Positions 1 through 9,350 of a stretch of 64,000 nt of DNA are shown one piece after another; the first letter of the stretch is position 1, and each line of letters starts with the position of its first letter. A program made the translations under genes and the position numbers. Source of the DNA: Stenotrophomonas maltophilia (GTDB lineage Bacteria; Pseudomonadota; Gammaproteobacteria; Xanthomonadales; Xanthomonadaceae); contig NZ_CP029773.1 of assembly GCF_003205835.1 (NCBI RefSeq), forward strand, positions 124,001 to 188,000, in the 5' to 3' direction. The notes beneath the pieces were generated by a model. The model ran no database searches and had not been told where the DNA came from. It was given only the letters and a program-made list of their open reading frames with translations.

Positions 1-1
1 G

Positions 2-790
2 ACTTCCCCCACTCCGGCCCCCCGCGGCGGCGTGGCGCGTGTGTGCCGTTACCTGTACCGCGTACCGCTGCTGTTGGTCCACATCACCGTGTTCCTGCCG
101 CTCATCCTGATCGGCATGCTTCCGCCGTGGGGCGAACTGCGCGTGGGCGAAGCGACCTTCGGCGCCAAGGTGGTGAACTGGTGGCAGGGTGGGCTGATGT
201 GGATCTTCGGCTTCCGCCTGGTGCAGATCGGCAAGCCGCTGCCCGGCGCCGTGCTGTTCGTCGCCAACCATGTCAGCTGGGTGGATATCTGCATCCTGCA
301 CAGCCAGCGCATGATGGGTTTCGTCGCCAAGCGCGAAATCGCCAGCTGGCCACTGGTCGGTTGGCTCGCTGCGCGCGGGCAGACCATCTTCCACCAGCGC
401 GGCAATACCGAATCGCTGGGTGGCGTGATGCAGGTGATGGCCGATCGCCTGCGTGCCGGCAGAGCCGTCGGCGTGTTCCCCGAGGGCCGCACCCGCGGTG
501 GCCACGAAGTGGGGCCGTTCCATGCCCGCATCTTCCAGGCCGCGGTCGAAACCGGTGTTCCGGTGCAGCCGGTGGCACTGGTGTATGGCGTGCATGGCAA
601 TGCGCAGACCATCGTCGCATTCGGTCCGGGCGAGAGTTTCTTCGCCAATTTCCTGCGCCTGCTCGGTGAGCCGGCGCGACGTGCGGAAGTGCACTTCCTG
701 GCGCCGATCGGTGCCCAGGACCTGGAAGGCCGTCGGCGCATCGCGGAAACCTCGCGCGCGCGCATCGTGGCGGCCATGAGCACGCAGTGA
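2..790 (+). CDS. 1-acyl-sn-glycerol-3-phosphate acyltransferase (PlsC family), 5' end probably outside window
   Basis: The protein transfers a fatty acyl group to lysophosphatidic acid, or a related lysolipid, at the inner membrane. Counting from the GTG at 32, an N-terminal hydrophobic segment (about 10-30) is followed by the catalytic HX4D motif (NHVSWVD, His80 and Asp85) and by the substrate-binding motif FPEGRTR at 149-155, as expected for the LPLAT/PlsC superfamily. The reading frame is open to the left edge and the GTG at 32 has no visible ribosome binding site, so the true start may lie upstream. The next gene starts 7 bases after the stop, which suggests co-transcription. The family is clear; the exact lipid substrate is not. 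Confidence 0.88.
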   Translation, partial: TSPTPAPRGGVARVCRYLYRVPLLLVHITVFLPLILIGMLPPWGELRVGEATFGAKVVNWWQGGLMWIFGFRLVQIGKPLPGAVLFVANHVSWVDICILHSQRMMGFVAKREIASWPLVGWLAARGQTIFHQRGNTESLGGVMQVMADRLRAGRAVGVFPEGRTRGGHEVGPFHARIFQAAVETGVPVQPVALVYGVHGNAQTIVAFGPGESFFANFLRLLGEPARRAEVHFLAPIGAQDLEGRRRIAETSRARIVAAMSTQ

Positions 791-797
791 GGGTGCG

Positions 798-1832
798 GTG
801 GCCCTGATCCCGCCACCTCTCCTGGACGCCGGTACGCCGACGCTGCACGCGGCTGACTATCAGCCGCCGCGCTGGCTGCGCAATCCGCACCTGCAGTCGA
901 TGCTCAGTTCCAGCCGCATGCGCCTGCAGCGTGGCCTGCTGCTGCTGGCCGCCACGGGTGCGGTCAGCGAGGAGCTGATCCTCGATGGCGGCGACGGCGT
1001 GCGCCTGCAGGGCTGGCACAGCCATGTCGAAGGCCGCGAACCGAAAGGCATGGCCCTGCTGCTGCATGGCTGGGAAGGCAGTGCCGAATCCAGCTACATG
1101 CGCATGGCGGCCGCGCGCATGCTGGAACAGGGCTTCGACGTGGTGCGCCTGAACTTCCGCGACCACGGCAACACCCATCATCTCAACCCCGGCATCTTCC
1201 ATTCCAACCTGATCGACGAAGTGGTGCATGCCGCCGGCGATATCGCCCAGCGCTGGCCGCAGCTGCCGCTGGTGGCCGCCGGTTATTCGCTGGGCGGCAA
1301 CTTCGTGCTGCGGCTGGCCCTGCGCGCGCCGGCCGCTGGCGTACCGCTGCTGCGGGTGGCGTCCGTATGCCCAGTGCTGGACCCGGCGCTGACGATGGAC
1401 AGCATCGAGAACGGCCCGGCGATGTATGACTGGTACTTCCGCCGCAAATGGGCCGGTTCGCTGCGCCGCAAGCGCGAGCTGTTCCCCGAGCTGAGCGACT
1501 GCGACGACCGCGTGCTGAAGCTGGACATCCGCGCGCTGACGGCATGGCTGGTCGAGCGCCACACCAGCTTCGGCTCACTGCAGGCCTATTTCGATGGCTA
1601 CTCGATTGCCGGCGACCGCCTGTCCACCCTGCAGGTGCCGGCCGACATCCTGATGGCGCAGGATGACCCGGTGATTCCGTACGCGACCTTCAGTGACTGG
1701 CAGCTGCCGCGCCAGGCGCGCCTGGAAACCGCGTGTTGGGGCGGCCACTGCGGATTCATCGAGAACTGGCGGGGCGACGGCTTCTCCGAGCGCTGGGTTG
1801 CGCAACGCCTGCAGCGTGTCCTGCAGGCCTGA
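798..1832 (+). CDS. YheT-family alpha/beta hydrolase
   Basis: This is a predicted cytoplasmic serine esterase or hydrolase of the YheT/EMB8 family, about 344 residues. The family N-terminal signature RNPHLQS is at 29-35. An oxyanion-type HGWEG follows at about 90-94, and the nucleophile elbow GYSLGG has Ser164. The acid and base of the triad are likely the Asp in AQDDPVIP and the His in GGHCGF near the C terminus. The start is GTG, seven bases after the acyltransferase stop, so the two genes probably form an operon and may share a role in lipid turnover (inference). The substrate is unknown for the family. Confidence 0.88.
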   Translation: MALIPPPLLDAGTPTLHAADYQPPRWLRNPHLQSMLSSSRMRLQRGLLLLAATGAVSEELILDGGDGVRLQGWHSHVEGREPKGMALLLHGWEGSAESSYMRMAAARMLEQGFDVVRLNFRDHGNTHHLNPGIFHSNLIDEVVHAAGDIAQRWPQLPLVAAGYSLGGNFVLRLALRAPAAGVPLLRVASVCPVLDPALTMDSIENGPAMYDWYFRRKWAGSLRRKRELFPELSDCDDRVLKLDIRALTAWLVERHTSFGSLQAYFDGYSIAGDRLSTLQVPADILMAQDDPVIPYATFSDWQLPRQARLETACWGGHCGFIENWRGDGFSERWVAQRLQRVLQA

Positions 1833-1888
1833 ACCGGCAGCGGCGCGCAGCCCGCTACAATGCGGGTTTGCACTTGAAGCGGACTGCC

Positions 1889-3958
1889 ATGCAAGACCAG
1901 ATCATCCAAGCGTTGCGCCAGAACCAGGCCGACCAGGCCGTGCAGCTGGCCCAGGCGTGGACCCGTGACGAACCCGGCCTGGCCGACGCCCACCGCTGGC
2001 TGGCGCTTGCGCTGCAGCAGCAGGGCAAGGCCGAGGACGCGATGGAGGCGCTGCAGCAAGCGTTGCAGCTGGCCCCCGATGATGCCCAGCTGCACCTGCA
2101 GCACGCTGGCCTGCTGCTCGCCCTGCGCCAGTACCAGGGCGCTGACGAAGCGCTGGCACGCACCACCGGGCTCGACCCGAACTCCTTCTCCGCCTACCTG
2201 ATGCAGGCCCACCTGGCGATCGGCCGCAACGACTTCGATGAAGCCCAGCGCCTGTCCACGCTGGCCTCGCGCGTTGAGCCGGACCACCCGGAACTGCTGA
2301 CCATCGACGGCATGATCGCGCTGCGCCGCGACGACCCGGACCGCGCGCTGACGCTGTTGTCGGCCGCCAACCAGGCGCAGCCGAATGACACCCGCGTGCT
2401 CTATGCACTGGGCTTCGCCTACCTGGGCAAGGACATGCTGGCGTTCGCCGAGCAGGCGTTCCGCCGCGTGCTGGAACTGAACCCGGCCATCAGCTCGCTG
2501 CATGGCCTCGTGGTGCAGCTGGCGCTGCGCCAGGGCAACGTGGAGGCGGCTGCCGAAGCGATGCAGATCGCTCTGCAGCAGGAAGGCATGGATACACCGT
2601 CGATGCGTCGCCTGGCCGGTGAACTGGCGCTGCGCGGCGGCCAGCCGCTGCAGGCGCTGGACCACCTGCTGCCGCTGCTGGAATCGATCCCCGATGACCG
2701 CCAGGTGCTGCAGCTGCTGCTGATGTCCTGGCAGCGCCTGGGCCGCGAAGACGAGGCGCGCGCGCGCCTTGACGCCGCCCTGGAGCAGCATCCGCAGCTG
2801 CACGATCTGTGGCTGGCGCGCCTGTCGGTGGAAGAAGTGGGCAGCCCCACCGCCGCGGCGACGGTCGAACGCTGGATGGACGCCATGCCGGGCCACCTGC
2901 CGGCACTTGAAGCACGCCTGCGCCTGCATGACATGGTGGGCGAGCGCGAGCAGGCTGAAGCCATCGCCGAGCGCATCGTCAGCCTGGAGCCGGGGCGCGT
3001 GAGTGGTGAGACCCGCCTGGTCGAAGGCCTGCTGCAGCGTGATCCGGCTGCCGCAGTCGCCCGCGTGCAGGCGTTGATTGAAATGGCGCCGGAAGCTCAT
3101 CGTGCCGACCTGCGTACCTGGCTGGGTGAAATCCAGGATCGCGCTGGCCAACCGGAACAGGCGCTGCAGACGTGGCTGGCGCTGCAGGCTGACCAGGCGC
3201 CACAGCGCCTGCCATTGCCGCCGCAGGCCAAGTCGCCGCCGAGCTGGCCTGACAAGGGCAGCATCGAGGGCGACGCCAGCTCTGCGCCGATCTTCCTGTG
3301 GGGTGCGCCGGGTTCGGGCGTGGAACGCGTGGCGACTGGCCTGGCCGCTGCCAGCCCGGTGCTGCGCAGTGATCGCTACACCAACCACGCGCCCGATGAT
3401 GCGTTCCAGAATTACCACACGCTGCAGGACCTGGCCTCGGGCGTACTGACCCCGGAGCGGCTGGTGCAGCGCTGGCGCGAGCAGCTGCCGGCGCGCGGCT
3501 TGCAGAGCGACACCGTGATCGACTGGCTGCTGTGGTGGGACAACGCCCTGCTGTGGGCGCTGCGCCCGCAACTGCCGCAGGGGCGCCTGCTGCTGGTGCT
3601 GCGTGATCCGCGCGACATGCTGCTGGACTGGGTGGCCTACGGTGCCGCCGCACCGCTGGCGATGACCTCGCTGGCCGAAGCCGGCGAATGGCTGACGCGC
3701 GCACTGACCCAGATCGCCACGCTGCACGAGGAAGACCTGTACCCGCACGTGCTGCTGCGCATCGATCAGATCGGCAACGATCCGCACGCGATGGCCGAAC
3801 TGCTGGGCCGCCTGTTCGAGCGGCCGATGCCGCCGGCTGCACAGCTGGGCGCACCGCGCTTCCCGCCGGGCCATTGGCGCAACTACCGCGACGTGATGAG
3901 CGCCGCCTTCGCCCAGCTCACCCCGGTTGCGGTGCGCCTGGGCTACCCGGAAGAATGA
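1889..3958 (+). CDS. TPR-repeat protein with C-terminal sulfotransferase-like domain
   Basis: The ATG at 1889 gives a 689-residue protein. The first ~440 residues are a continuous TPR-like solenoid, with recurring A-x-x-A and L-x-P helices. A C-terminal domain follows a Pro/Ser-rich linker. It begins with a P-loop-like stretch (FLWGAPGSGVERV) resembling the PAPS 5'-phosphosulfate loop, followed further on by LLLVLRDPRDML, resembling the 3'-phosphate loop. This arrangement matches xanthomonad tetratricopeptide-repeat sulfotransferase family proteins, whose acceptors are mostly unknown. No signal peptide is visible. The PEBP gene begins 11 bases downstream, so they are probably co-transcribed. 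The in-frame codons upstream of 1889 overlap the previous gene and were not used. Confidence 0.85.
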   Translation: MQDQIIQALRQNQADQAVQLAQAWTRDEPGLADAHRWLALALQQQGKAEDAMEALQQALQLAPDDAQLHLQHAGLLLALRQYQGADEALARTTGLDPNSFSAYLMQAHLAIGRNDFDEAQRLSTLASRVEPDHPELLTIDGMIALRRDDPDRALTLLSAANQAQPNDTRVLYALGFAYLGKDMLAFAEQAFRRVLELNPAISSLHGLVVQLALRQGNVEAAAEAMQIALQQEGMDTPSMRRLAGELALRGGQPLQALDHLLPLLESIPDDRQVLQLLLMSWQRLGREDEARARLDAALEQHPQLHDLWLARLSVEEVGSPTAAATVERWMDAMPGHLPALEARLRLHDMVGEREQAEAIAERIVSLEPGRVSGETRLVEGLLQRDPAAAVARVQALIEMAPEAHRADLRTWLGEIQDRAGQPEQALQTWLALQADQAPQRLPLPPQAKSPPSWPDKGSIEGDASSAPIFLWGAPGSGVERVATGLAAASPVLRSDRYTNHAPDDAFQNYHTLQDLASGVLTPERLVQRWREQLPARGLQSDTVIDWLLWWDNALLWALRPQLPQGRLLLVLRDPRDMLLDWVAYGAAAPLAMTSLAEAGEWLTRALTQIATLHEEDLYPHVLLRIDQIGNDPHAMAELLGRLFERPMPPAAQLGAPRFPPGHWRNYRDVMSAAFAQLTPVAVRLGYPEE

Positions 3959-3968
3959 GGAGAGTGCA

Positions 3969-4577
3969 ATGCAGCTGAGCAGCAACAGCCTGACCAACGG
4001 CGCACCGATCGACCGTGAGTTTGCCGCCGGCGATGCCGCCGGCTTCGCCCCGGACCGCAACCCGCACCTGGCATGGAGCAGCGTGCCCGATGGCACCCGC
4101 TCGTTCCTGCTGGTGTGCGTGGACCCGGATGTGCCGACCGTGCCAGAGACAGTGGGCCGCACCGACATGACCGTACCGCGCGACCAGCCGCGCTGCGATT
4201 TCGTGCACTGGGTGATGGCCGATATCCCGGCCTCGGTGCAGGAGATCGCCGCCGGCAGCTGCAGCGATGGCTTCGTGGTGAAGGGCAAGCCCGCGCCTGC
4301 GGGTCCGGCCGGCAGCCGCCAGGGCCTGAACGACTTCACCGGCTGGTTTGCCGGCAACCCGGACATGGCCGGCGATTACCTGGGCTACGACGGCCCGTAT
4401 CCGCCGTTCAACGACGAGCGCGTGCACCGCTATTTCTTCCGCGTGTTCGCGCTGGACGTGGCGACGCTGGACCTGCCGCCGCGCTTCACCGCCGCCGATG
4501 CCTACCGCGCGTCGCACGGCCACGTCCTGGCCGAAGCCACCCTGCACGGCACCTACACGCTGAACCCCGCGCTGTAA
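3969..4577 (+). CDS. YbhB/YbcL-type phosphatidylethanolamine-binding protein (PEBP/RKIP family)
   Basis: This is a 202-residue protein of the bacterial PEBP family, whose members bind small anionic ligands; their physiological role is unclear. The conserved pocket elements are visible: a DPDVP block, DFVHWVMADIP, the DYLGYDGPYPPFND loop and HRYFFRVFALD. It lacks a signal peptide, so it is likely cytoplasmic. The start at 3969 is preceded by the ribosome-binding sequence gaggagag. It follows the TPR-sulfotransferase gene by 11 bases, probably as the last gene of the operon that starts with the acyltransferase. Two GTAG repeats lie just downstream. Confidence 0.88.
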   Translation: MQLSSNSLTNGAPIDREFAAGDAAGFAPDRNPHLAWSSVPDGTRSFLLVCVDPDVPTVPETVGRTDMTVPRDQPRCDFVHWVMADIPASVQEIAAGSCSDGFVVKGKPAPAGPAGSRQGLNDFTGWFAGNPDMAGDYLGYDGPYPPFNDERVHRYFFRVFALDVATLDLPPRFTAADAYRASHGHVLAEATLHGTYTLNPAL

Positions 4578-4587
4578 CCGCAACCCG

Positions 4588-4645
4588 GTAGCGCCGGCCG
4601 CTGGCCGGCGTTGCTTCTGTAGAGTCGAGCCATGCTCGACGCTAC
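4588..4645. repeat. Pair of GTAG (SMAG/REP-like) palindromes
   Basis: Two short stem-loops each begin with GTAG: one with arms GCCGGCC/GGCCGGC (4588-4611), the other with arms GTCGAGC/GCTCGAC (4619-4645, ending GCTAC). They lie between convergent genes. The distal CTA supplies the TAG stop codon of the FMN reductase gene on the minus strand (4642-4644). Confidence 0.85.
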
Positions 4646-5175
4646 AAAGACGAACGGCAATACCCCGCAAACCCCGCCAGAAACGCATCGGCCTCGGCGC
4701 GATGCGCCTGCGAACGCAGCACATCCGCCACCTGCTGCGGCTCCAGCCCCAGCACCGGCACGCGCAGGAACAGTCCGGCATTGAACGCCGCACTCACCGT
4801 CGACAGCACCGCGCGCAGTGCCTGCAGCATGTCCTCGCCACGATGCGAGGCGTGCACCAGCGCGATCGGCCGGCCCACGATCTGGTCACCGGAGACCAGC
4901 CAGTCGATGGCGTTCTTCAGCCCGCCGGGAATGCCGCGCACGTACTCCGGGCTGCACACCAGCACGCCGTCGCTCTGCGCGATCGCCGCCTTGAAGTCGG
5001 TGACGCTGCCCGGCTCATCGGCGCCTTCGAGGTCGGGCGAGAACACGGGCAGATCGCCAATGCCGGTGTAGACCTCCAGCTCCATGCCCGTCGGTGCGAT
5101 GGCCTGCAACGCCCGCAGCAGCGCCGTGTTGGTCGATTGCCGGCGCACGCTGCCGGAGATGGCGAGAATCTTCAT
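4642..5175 (-). CDS. NADPH-dependent FMN reductase (flavodoxin-like fold)
   Basis: This 177-residue enzyme probably reduces FMN or small acceptors such as quinones or chromate with NAD(P)H. The N-terminal phosphate-binding loop GSVRRQSTN at 8-16 and the flavin-contacting SPEYVRGIPGGLKNAIDW segment at 75-92 are diagnostic for the NADPH_dep_FMN_red family (SsuE/ChrR/YieF-like). It is monocistronic, flanked by GTAG repeats on both sides. Its stop codon TAG is part of the downstream repeat, so the repeat may have set the C terminus. The natural substrate cannot be told from sequence. Confidence 0.88.
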   Translation of the reverse strand: MKILAISGSVRRQSTNTALLRALQAIAPTGMELEVYTGIGDLPVFSPDLEGADEPGSVTDFKAAIAQSDGVLVCSPEYVRGIPGGLKNAIDWLVSGDQIVGRPIALVHASHRGEDMLQALRAVLSTVSAAFNAGLFLRVPVLGLEPQQVADVLRSQAHRAEADAFLAGFAGYCRSSL

Positions 5176-5211
5176 CGCCGCAAGGCTAGCACGCGGGTTC
5201 GCGTCCTCCTG

Positions 5212-5269
5212 GTAGAGCCGGCCGCTGACCGGCTTTGCTTCTGCAGAGTCGAGCCATGCTCGACTCTAC
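5212..5269. repeat. Pair of GTAG (SMAG/REP-like) palindromes
   Basis: Two stem-loops of the same families as at 4588-4645, one with GCCGGCC-type arms (5212-5234) and one with GTCGAGC-type arms ending CTCTAC (5243-5269). They sit between the FMN reductase start and the terminator of the META-domain gene. Confidence 0.8.
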
Positions 5270-5276
5270 ACAACGA

Positions 5277-5305
5277 AGAAGGGCGGCCTTTCGGCCGCCC
5301 TTCTG
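5277..5305 (-). terminator. Rho-independent terminator of the META/DUF4377 gene
   Basis: An 11-bp perfect hairpin GAAGGGCGGCC-TTT-GGCCGCCCTTC lies directly after the stop of the minus-strand lipoprotein gene, followed on that strand by a T-containing stretch. Confidence 0.7.
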
Positions 5306-5310
5306 TCGTC

Positions 5311-6138
5311 TTACTTCTTCTCGATGGCCGACTCGACCACCATGTCCAGCACGTACGCCTGCGACGGCGCGTCGGCCGGCGGGTTCTTCACGTCGTAGCG
5401 CTTCACGCGCACCACGTTGCGCACGCCGTCCTCGTGGGTGTAACCCTCGATGTTGCCGTAGAAGTTCTCGAACTTGCCCGGCTCACCCTGCTTCAGGCCC
5501 TTGTCGTCGAACTTCACTTCACGCACCTGCAGGCACTGGTAGTCCGGGATCAGCGGGTGCGAGCACTTCTCGGTCTTGGCGGCCACTTCCAGGAACACGG
5601 TTTCGCCGGCGCCGCCGTAGCGGGTTTCAGCGGTCGGTTCCGGGTTGAACACCAGCACGTCGCCCTTCGCGTTGGTCAGGGTCAGCTTGCCATCGGCATC
5701 CTGCTCGGCCTTCAGCTCGCCCTGCAGGCGGCTCGACACGGCCTCGTCCAGCGCCATCAGCGCCTTGTCGGTGCAGGCCATCAGGGTCGAGGCCATCGCA
5801 CCGACCGTCAGCTTGCCGTCGGCCAGGGTGTAGCCGCCACCCATGTGGTTGCAGGCGTTGCTGACCGACAGGCGGCCATCAGCGAAGTCCAGGGTGACCG
5901 GCTTGTCTTCGCGGGCGAACAGCGCGTCGATGCGCTTGCCGTCGGCGCCGGTGGCCTGCTGCAGCAGCCAGTGCTGGCTCTGCAGGCGCTGCGCATCCAG
6001 GTGCGCCAGCGTCTGCTGGTCTGCTGCCTTGGCCGCGGCCGGGGCCACATCGTCGCCGCCGTTGCCGGCCGGGGCCGGAGTCTGGCTGCAGGCGGCCAGC
6101 AGGGCCAGCGGGAGGAGCAGGGTGAGCTTGCGGTTCAT
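5311..6138 (-). CDS. META and DUF4377 domain lipoprotein
   Basis: This is a 275-residue secreted lipoprotein. The start codon at 6138 is preceded by an AAGGAG ribosome binding site and followed by a lipoprotein signal with lipobox LLAAC (Cys at about 17). After a Gly/Ala/Pro-rich linker comes a META-like domain (about 35-140, HslJ-related, containing CNHMGGGYTLADGKL) and a C-terminal DUF4377 domain (about 190-265, with CLQVRE and YTHEDGVRNVVRVKRYDV). META-domain proteins such as HslJ have been linked to novobiocin resistance and stress; the function here is unknown. It has its own terminator and is likely monocistronic. Confidence 0.85.
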   Translation of the reverse strand: MNRKLTLLLPLALLAACSQTPAPAGNGGDDVAPAAAKAADQQTLAHLDAQRLQSQHWLLQQATGADGKRIDALFAREDKPVTLDFADGRLSVSNACNHMGGGYTLADGKLTVGAMASTLMACTDKALMALDEAVSSRLQGELKAEQDADGKLTLTNAKGDVLVFNPEPTAETRYGGAGETVFLEVAAKTEKCSHPLIPDYQCLQVREVKFDDKGLKQGEPGKFENFYGNIEGYTHEDGVRNVVRVKRYDVKNPPADAPSQAYVLDMVVESAIEKK

Positions 6139-6211
6139 GGTGATTCTCCTTGGGGAACCGTGGGGGAAACGGGGTGGGGCCGGCAATGGGGTTGCCGTGC
6201 CCCGGCGCTGT

Positions 6212-7006
6212 TCAGCTGCCGGAGGGCAACCACAGCAGCAGCGCCGCGCCCAGCGCGATGCGGTAGATAGCGAAGGCGGTGAACCTGTGCGACTTGATGT
6301 AGCCCATCAGCCACTTCACTACGACGAAGCCGGTGACGGCCGCGGCAAGGAAGGCCACGCCCACGTCGGTCCAGTTCTCGCTGCCCAGCTGCCCGGCCTT
6401 GGCCATTTCCAGGAAGGTGTAGGCGCTGGCGGCGAACATGGTGGGAATGCCGACCAGGAACACGAACTCGGCGGCGGCGGCGCGGCGGCTCAGGCCCAGC
6501 AGCATGGCCAGGAAGATCGCCGAGGCCGAGCGCGAAGTGCCGGGGAACACGCCGGCCACCACCTGCGCCAGGCCGACGCCGATCGCCACTGTCCAGGTCA
6601 CCTGGTCGCGGTCGGGCAGGCGCGCGGTGTAGGCCTCCACCAGCAGCATCCAGACGCCACCGATGATCAGCGCCCAGGCCACCGGGCTGACCGTCTCCGG
6701 CAGCGACCAGCCCGCCTTGCGCACCACCAGGCCGACCACGGCGGTGACCAGGAAAGCGGCGCCCAGTTTGAACACGTACTCGCGGTTCTCGCGCTGGTTG
6801 AAGCCGGTGGCCAGCTGCAGCAGGCGTTGGCGGAACACCAGCACCACGGCCACGATCGCGCCGGCCTGGATGACGATGTTGAAGAAGTCCGAGCGGGCAC
6901 CCAGCCAGTGCTGGGCGATGAGCAGGTGGCCGGTACTGGAGATCGGCAGGAATTCGGTCAAGCCTTCGAGGATGCCCAGCAGCAGGGCGGAGAGCAGGTC
7001 GGACAT
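6212..7006 (-). CDS. uppP: Undecaprenyl-diphosphatase UppP (BacA)
   Basis: This integral membrane enzyme dephosphorylates undecaprenyl pyrophosphate to recycle the lipid carrier for peptidoglycan and other wall polymers; overexpression gives bacitracin resistance. The 264-residue protein has multiple hydrophobic helices and both family signatures: EGLTEFLPISSTGH at 14-27 and PGTSRS at 155-160, which carry the catalytic Glu, Ser, His and Arg residues. The start at 7006 is chosen because this is where the family N terminus MSDLLSALLLGILEGLTE begins. It is divergent from glnA; the 225-base gap holds the glnA control region. Confidence 0.95.
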   Translation of the reverse strand: MSDLLSALLLGILEGLTEFLPISSTGHLLIAQHWLGARSDFFNIVIQAGAIVAVVLVFRQRLLQLATGFNQRENREYVFKLGAAFLVTAVVGLVVRKAGWSLPETVSPVAWALIIGGVWMLLVEAYTARLPDRDQVTWTVAIGVGLAQVVAGVFPGTSRSASAIFLAMLLGLSRRAAAAEFVFLVGIPTMFAASAYTFLEMAKAGQLGSENWTDVGVAFLAAAVTGFVVVKWLMGYIKSHRFTAFAIYRIALGAALLLWLPSGS

Positions 7007-7065
7007 GGACGGTGCGGGCACGCGCGGCAGGAAGGAAGAAGGTCGAGAGGATAGACGATCCCTGC

Positions 7066-7082
7066 TGCACCAAACGGGTGCG
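7066..7082 (+). promoter_or_regulatory. NtrC-binding site 1 upstream of glnA
   Basis: The sequence TGCACC-N5-GGTGCG matches the known NtrC dyad TGCACY-N5-GGTGCA at 11 of 12 positions. It lies about 110 bases upstream of the sigma-54 -24 element, a usual enhancer distance. Confidence 0.75.
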
Positions 7083-7094
7083 TCGGGTGATGGG

Positions 7095-7111
7095 TGCACC
7101 TGATTGGTGCG
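7095..7111 (+). promoter_or_regulatory. NtrC-binding site 2 upstream of glnA
   Basis: A second TGCACC-N5-GGTGCG dyad lies 29 bases (nearly three helical turns) downstream of site 1, as in paired NtrC enhancers. A weaker third half-site (TGCACC at 7120-7125) follows. Confidence 0.75.
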
Positions 7112-7174
7112 CACTGATTTGCACCGGTCCGGGGCGCCCTTTTTGAAATCAATGACTTGCGGGCCGCAAAAAGT

Positions 7175-7190
7175 TGGCACGGTCGTTGCT
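7175..7190 (+). promoter_or_regulatory. Sigma-54 promoter of glnA
   Basis: TGGCAC-N5-TTGCT, with exactly ten bases between the GG and GC dinucleotides, matches the -24/-12 consensus. It is about 40 bases upstream of the glnA ATG. With the two NtrC dyads upstream it indicates nitrogen-limited transcription by RNA polymerase with sigma-54 and phosphorylated NtrC. Confidence 0.85.
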
Positions 7191-7230
7191 GTACCTCAGC
7201 AGGCATTCATCCCCATCCGAGGTCGTACCG

Positions 7231-8640
7231 ATGTCCGTGGAAAACGTAGAAAAGCTGATCAAGGACAACCAGATCGAGTTCGTCGACCTGCGCTTCGTCG
7301 ACATGCGTGGTGTCGAGCAGCACGTGACCTTCCCGGTCAGCATCGTCGAGCCGTCGCTGTTCGAAGAAGGCAAGATGTTTGATGGCAGCTCGATCGCCGG
7401 CTGGAAGGGCATCGCCGAATCGGACATGGTGCTGCTGCCGGATACCGCCAGCGCCTACGTCGATCCGTTCTACGCCGATCCGACCATCGTGATCAGCTGC
7501 GACATCCTCGATCCGGCCACCATGCAGCCGTACGGCCGTTGCCCGCGCGGCATCGCCAAGCGCGCCGAGGCCTACCTGAAGTCCTCCGGCATCGCCGAAA
7601 CCGCGTTCTTCGGCCCGGAGCCGGAATTCTTCATCTTCGACTCGGTCCGCTTCGCCAATGAAATGGGCCACACCTTCTTCCAGGTCGACTCGGAAGAAGC
7701 GGCGTGGAACAGCGGCGCCAAGTACGACGGCGCCAACAGCGGCTATCGTCCGGGCGTGAAGGGCGGCTACTTCCCGGTGCCGCCGACCGATACCCTGCAC
7801 GACCTGCGCGCCGAGATGTGCAAGACCCTGGAACAGGTCGGCATCGAAGTGGAAGTGCAGCACCACGAAGTGGCCACCGCCGGCCAGTGCGAGATCGGCA
7901 CCAAGTTCAGCACCCTGGTGCAGAAGGCCGACGAACTGCTGCGCATGAAGTACGTGATCAAGAACGTCGCGCACCGCAACGGCAAGACCGTCACCTTCAT
8001 GCCCAAGCCGATCGTCGGCGACAACGGCAGCGGCATGCACGTGCACCAGTCGCTGTCCAAGGGCGGCACCAACCTGTTCTCCGGTGACGGCTACGGCGGC
8101 CTGAGCCAGCTGGCGCTGTGGTACATCGGCGGCATCTTCAAGCACGCCAAGGCCATCAACGCCTTCGCCAACTCGGGCACCAACAGCTACAAGCGCCTGG
8201 TGCCGGGCTACGAAGCACCGGTGATGCTGGCCTACTCGGCCCGCAACCGCTCGGCCTCGTGCCGCATTCCGTGGGTCTCCAACCCGAAGGCGCGCCGTAT
8301 CGAGATGCGCTTCCCGGATCCGATCCAGTCCGGCTACCTCACCTTCACCGCGCTGATGATGGCCGGCCTGGACGGCATCAAGAACCAGATCGACCCGGGC
8401 GCACCGAGCGACAAGGACCTGTACGACCTGCCGCCGGAAGAAGAGAAGCTGATCCCGCAGGTCTGCTCCTCGCTGGACCAGGCGCTGGAAGCGCTGGACA
8501 AGGACCGCGAGTTCCTGAAGGCCGGCGGCGTGATGAGCGATGACTTCATCGACGGCTACATCGCGCTGAAGATGCAGGAAGTGACCAAGTTCCGCGCGGC
8601 CACCCACCCGCTGGAATACCAGCTGTACTACGCCAGCTGA
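7231..8640 (+). CDS. glnA: Glutamine synthetase, type I
   Basis: The enzyme makes glutamine from glutamate, ammonia and ATP in the cytoplasm as a dodecamer. The 469-residue length is that of type I-beta enzymes. Visible signatures are [13 protein letters not shown], the ATP-site region with [10 protein letters not shown], and the adenylylation site with Tyr398 in [11 protein letters not shown], so activity is expected to be controlled by GlnE. The chosen ATG at 7231 follows the sigma-54 promoter and NtrC sites described separately. glnK-amtB follow about 350 bases downstream and ntrBC lies about 7 kb on, making this a nitrogen-control region. Confidence 0.98.
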   Translation: MSVENVEKLIKDNQIEFVDLRFVDMRGVEQHVTFPVSIVEPSLFEEGKMFDGSSIAGWKGIAESDMVLLPDTASAYVDPFYADPTIVISCDILDPATMQPYGRCPRGIAKRAEAYLKSSGIAETAFFGPEPEFFIFDSVRFANEMGHTFFQVDSEEAAWNSGAKYDGANSGYRPGVKGGYFPVPPTDTLHDLRAEMCKTLEQVGIEVEVQHHEVATAGQCEIGTKFSTLVQKADELLRMKYVIKNVAHRNGKTVTFMPKPIVGDNGSGMHVHQSLSKGGTNLFSGDGYGGLSQLALWYIGGIFKHAKAINAFANSGTNSYKRLVPGYEAPVMLAYSARNRSASCRIPWVSNPKARRIEMRFPDPIQSGYLTFTALMMAGLDGIKNQIDPGAPSDKDLYDLPPEEEKLIPQVCSSLDQALEALDKDREFLKAGGVMSDDFIDGYIALKMQEVTKFRAATHPLEYQLYYAS

Positions 8641-8645
8641 CCGGT

Positions 8646-8685
8646 GGCGATGGCGGTGGGCTTCCCCTTCCCACCCTCCGCCATC
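8646..8685 (+). terminator. Hairpin downstream of glnA, possible terminator
   Basis: The imperfect stem GCGATGGCGGTGGG / CCCACCCTCCGCCATCGC follows the glnA stop at once. There is no clear T-run, so termination is inferred from position only. Confidence 0.45.
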
Positions 8686-9329
<644 letters not shown>

Positions 9330-9350
9330 CCCCCTTCCGGAGACTCCCCC

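Noticed and set aside
1598-4366. A 922-codon minus-strand open frame across several genes
   Set aside because: It spans three well-supported plus-strand genes and has low-complexity Gln/Arg-rich content.
7207-8607. A 466-codon open frame antisense to glnA
   Set aside because: It is a shadow of glnA with unnatural composition; glnA is certain.
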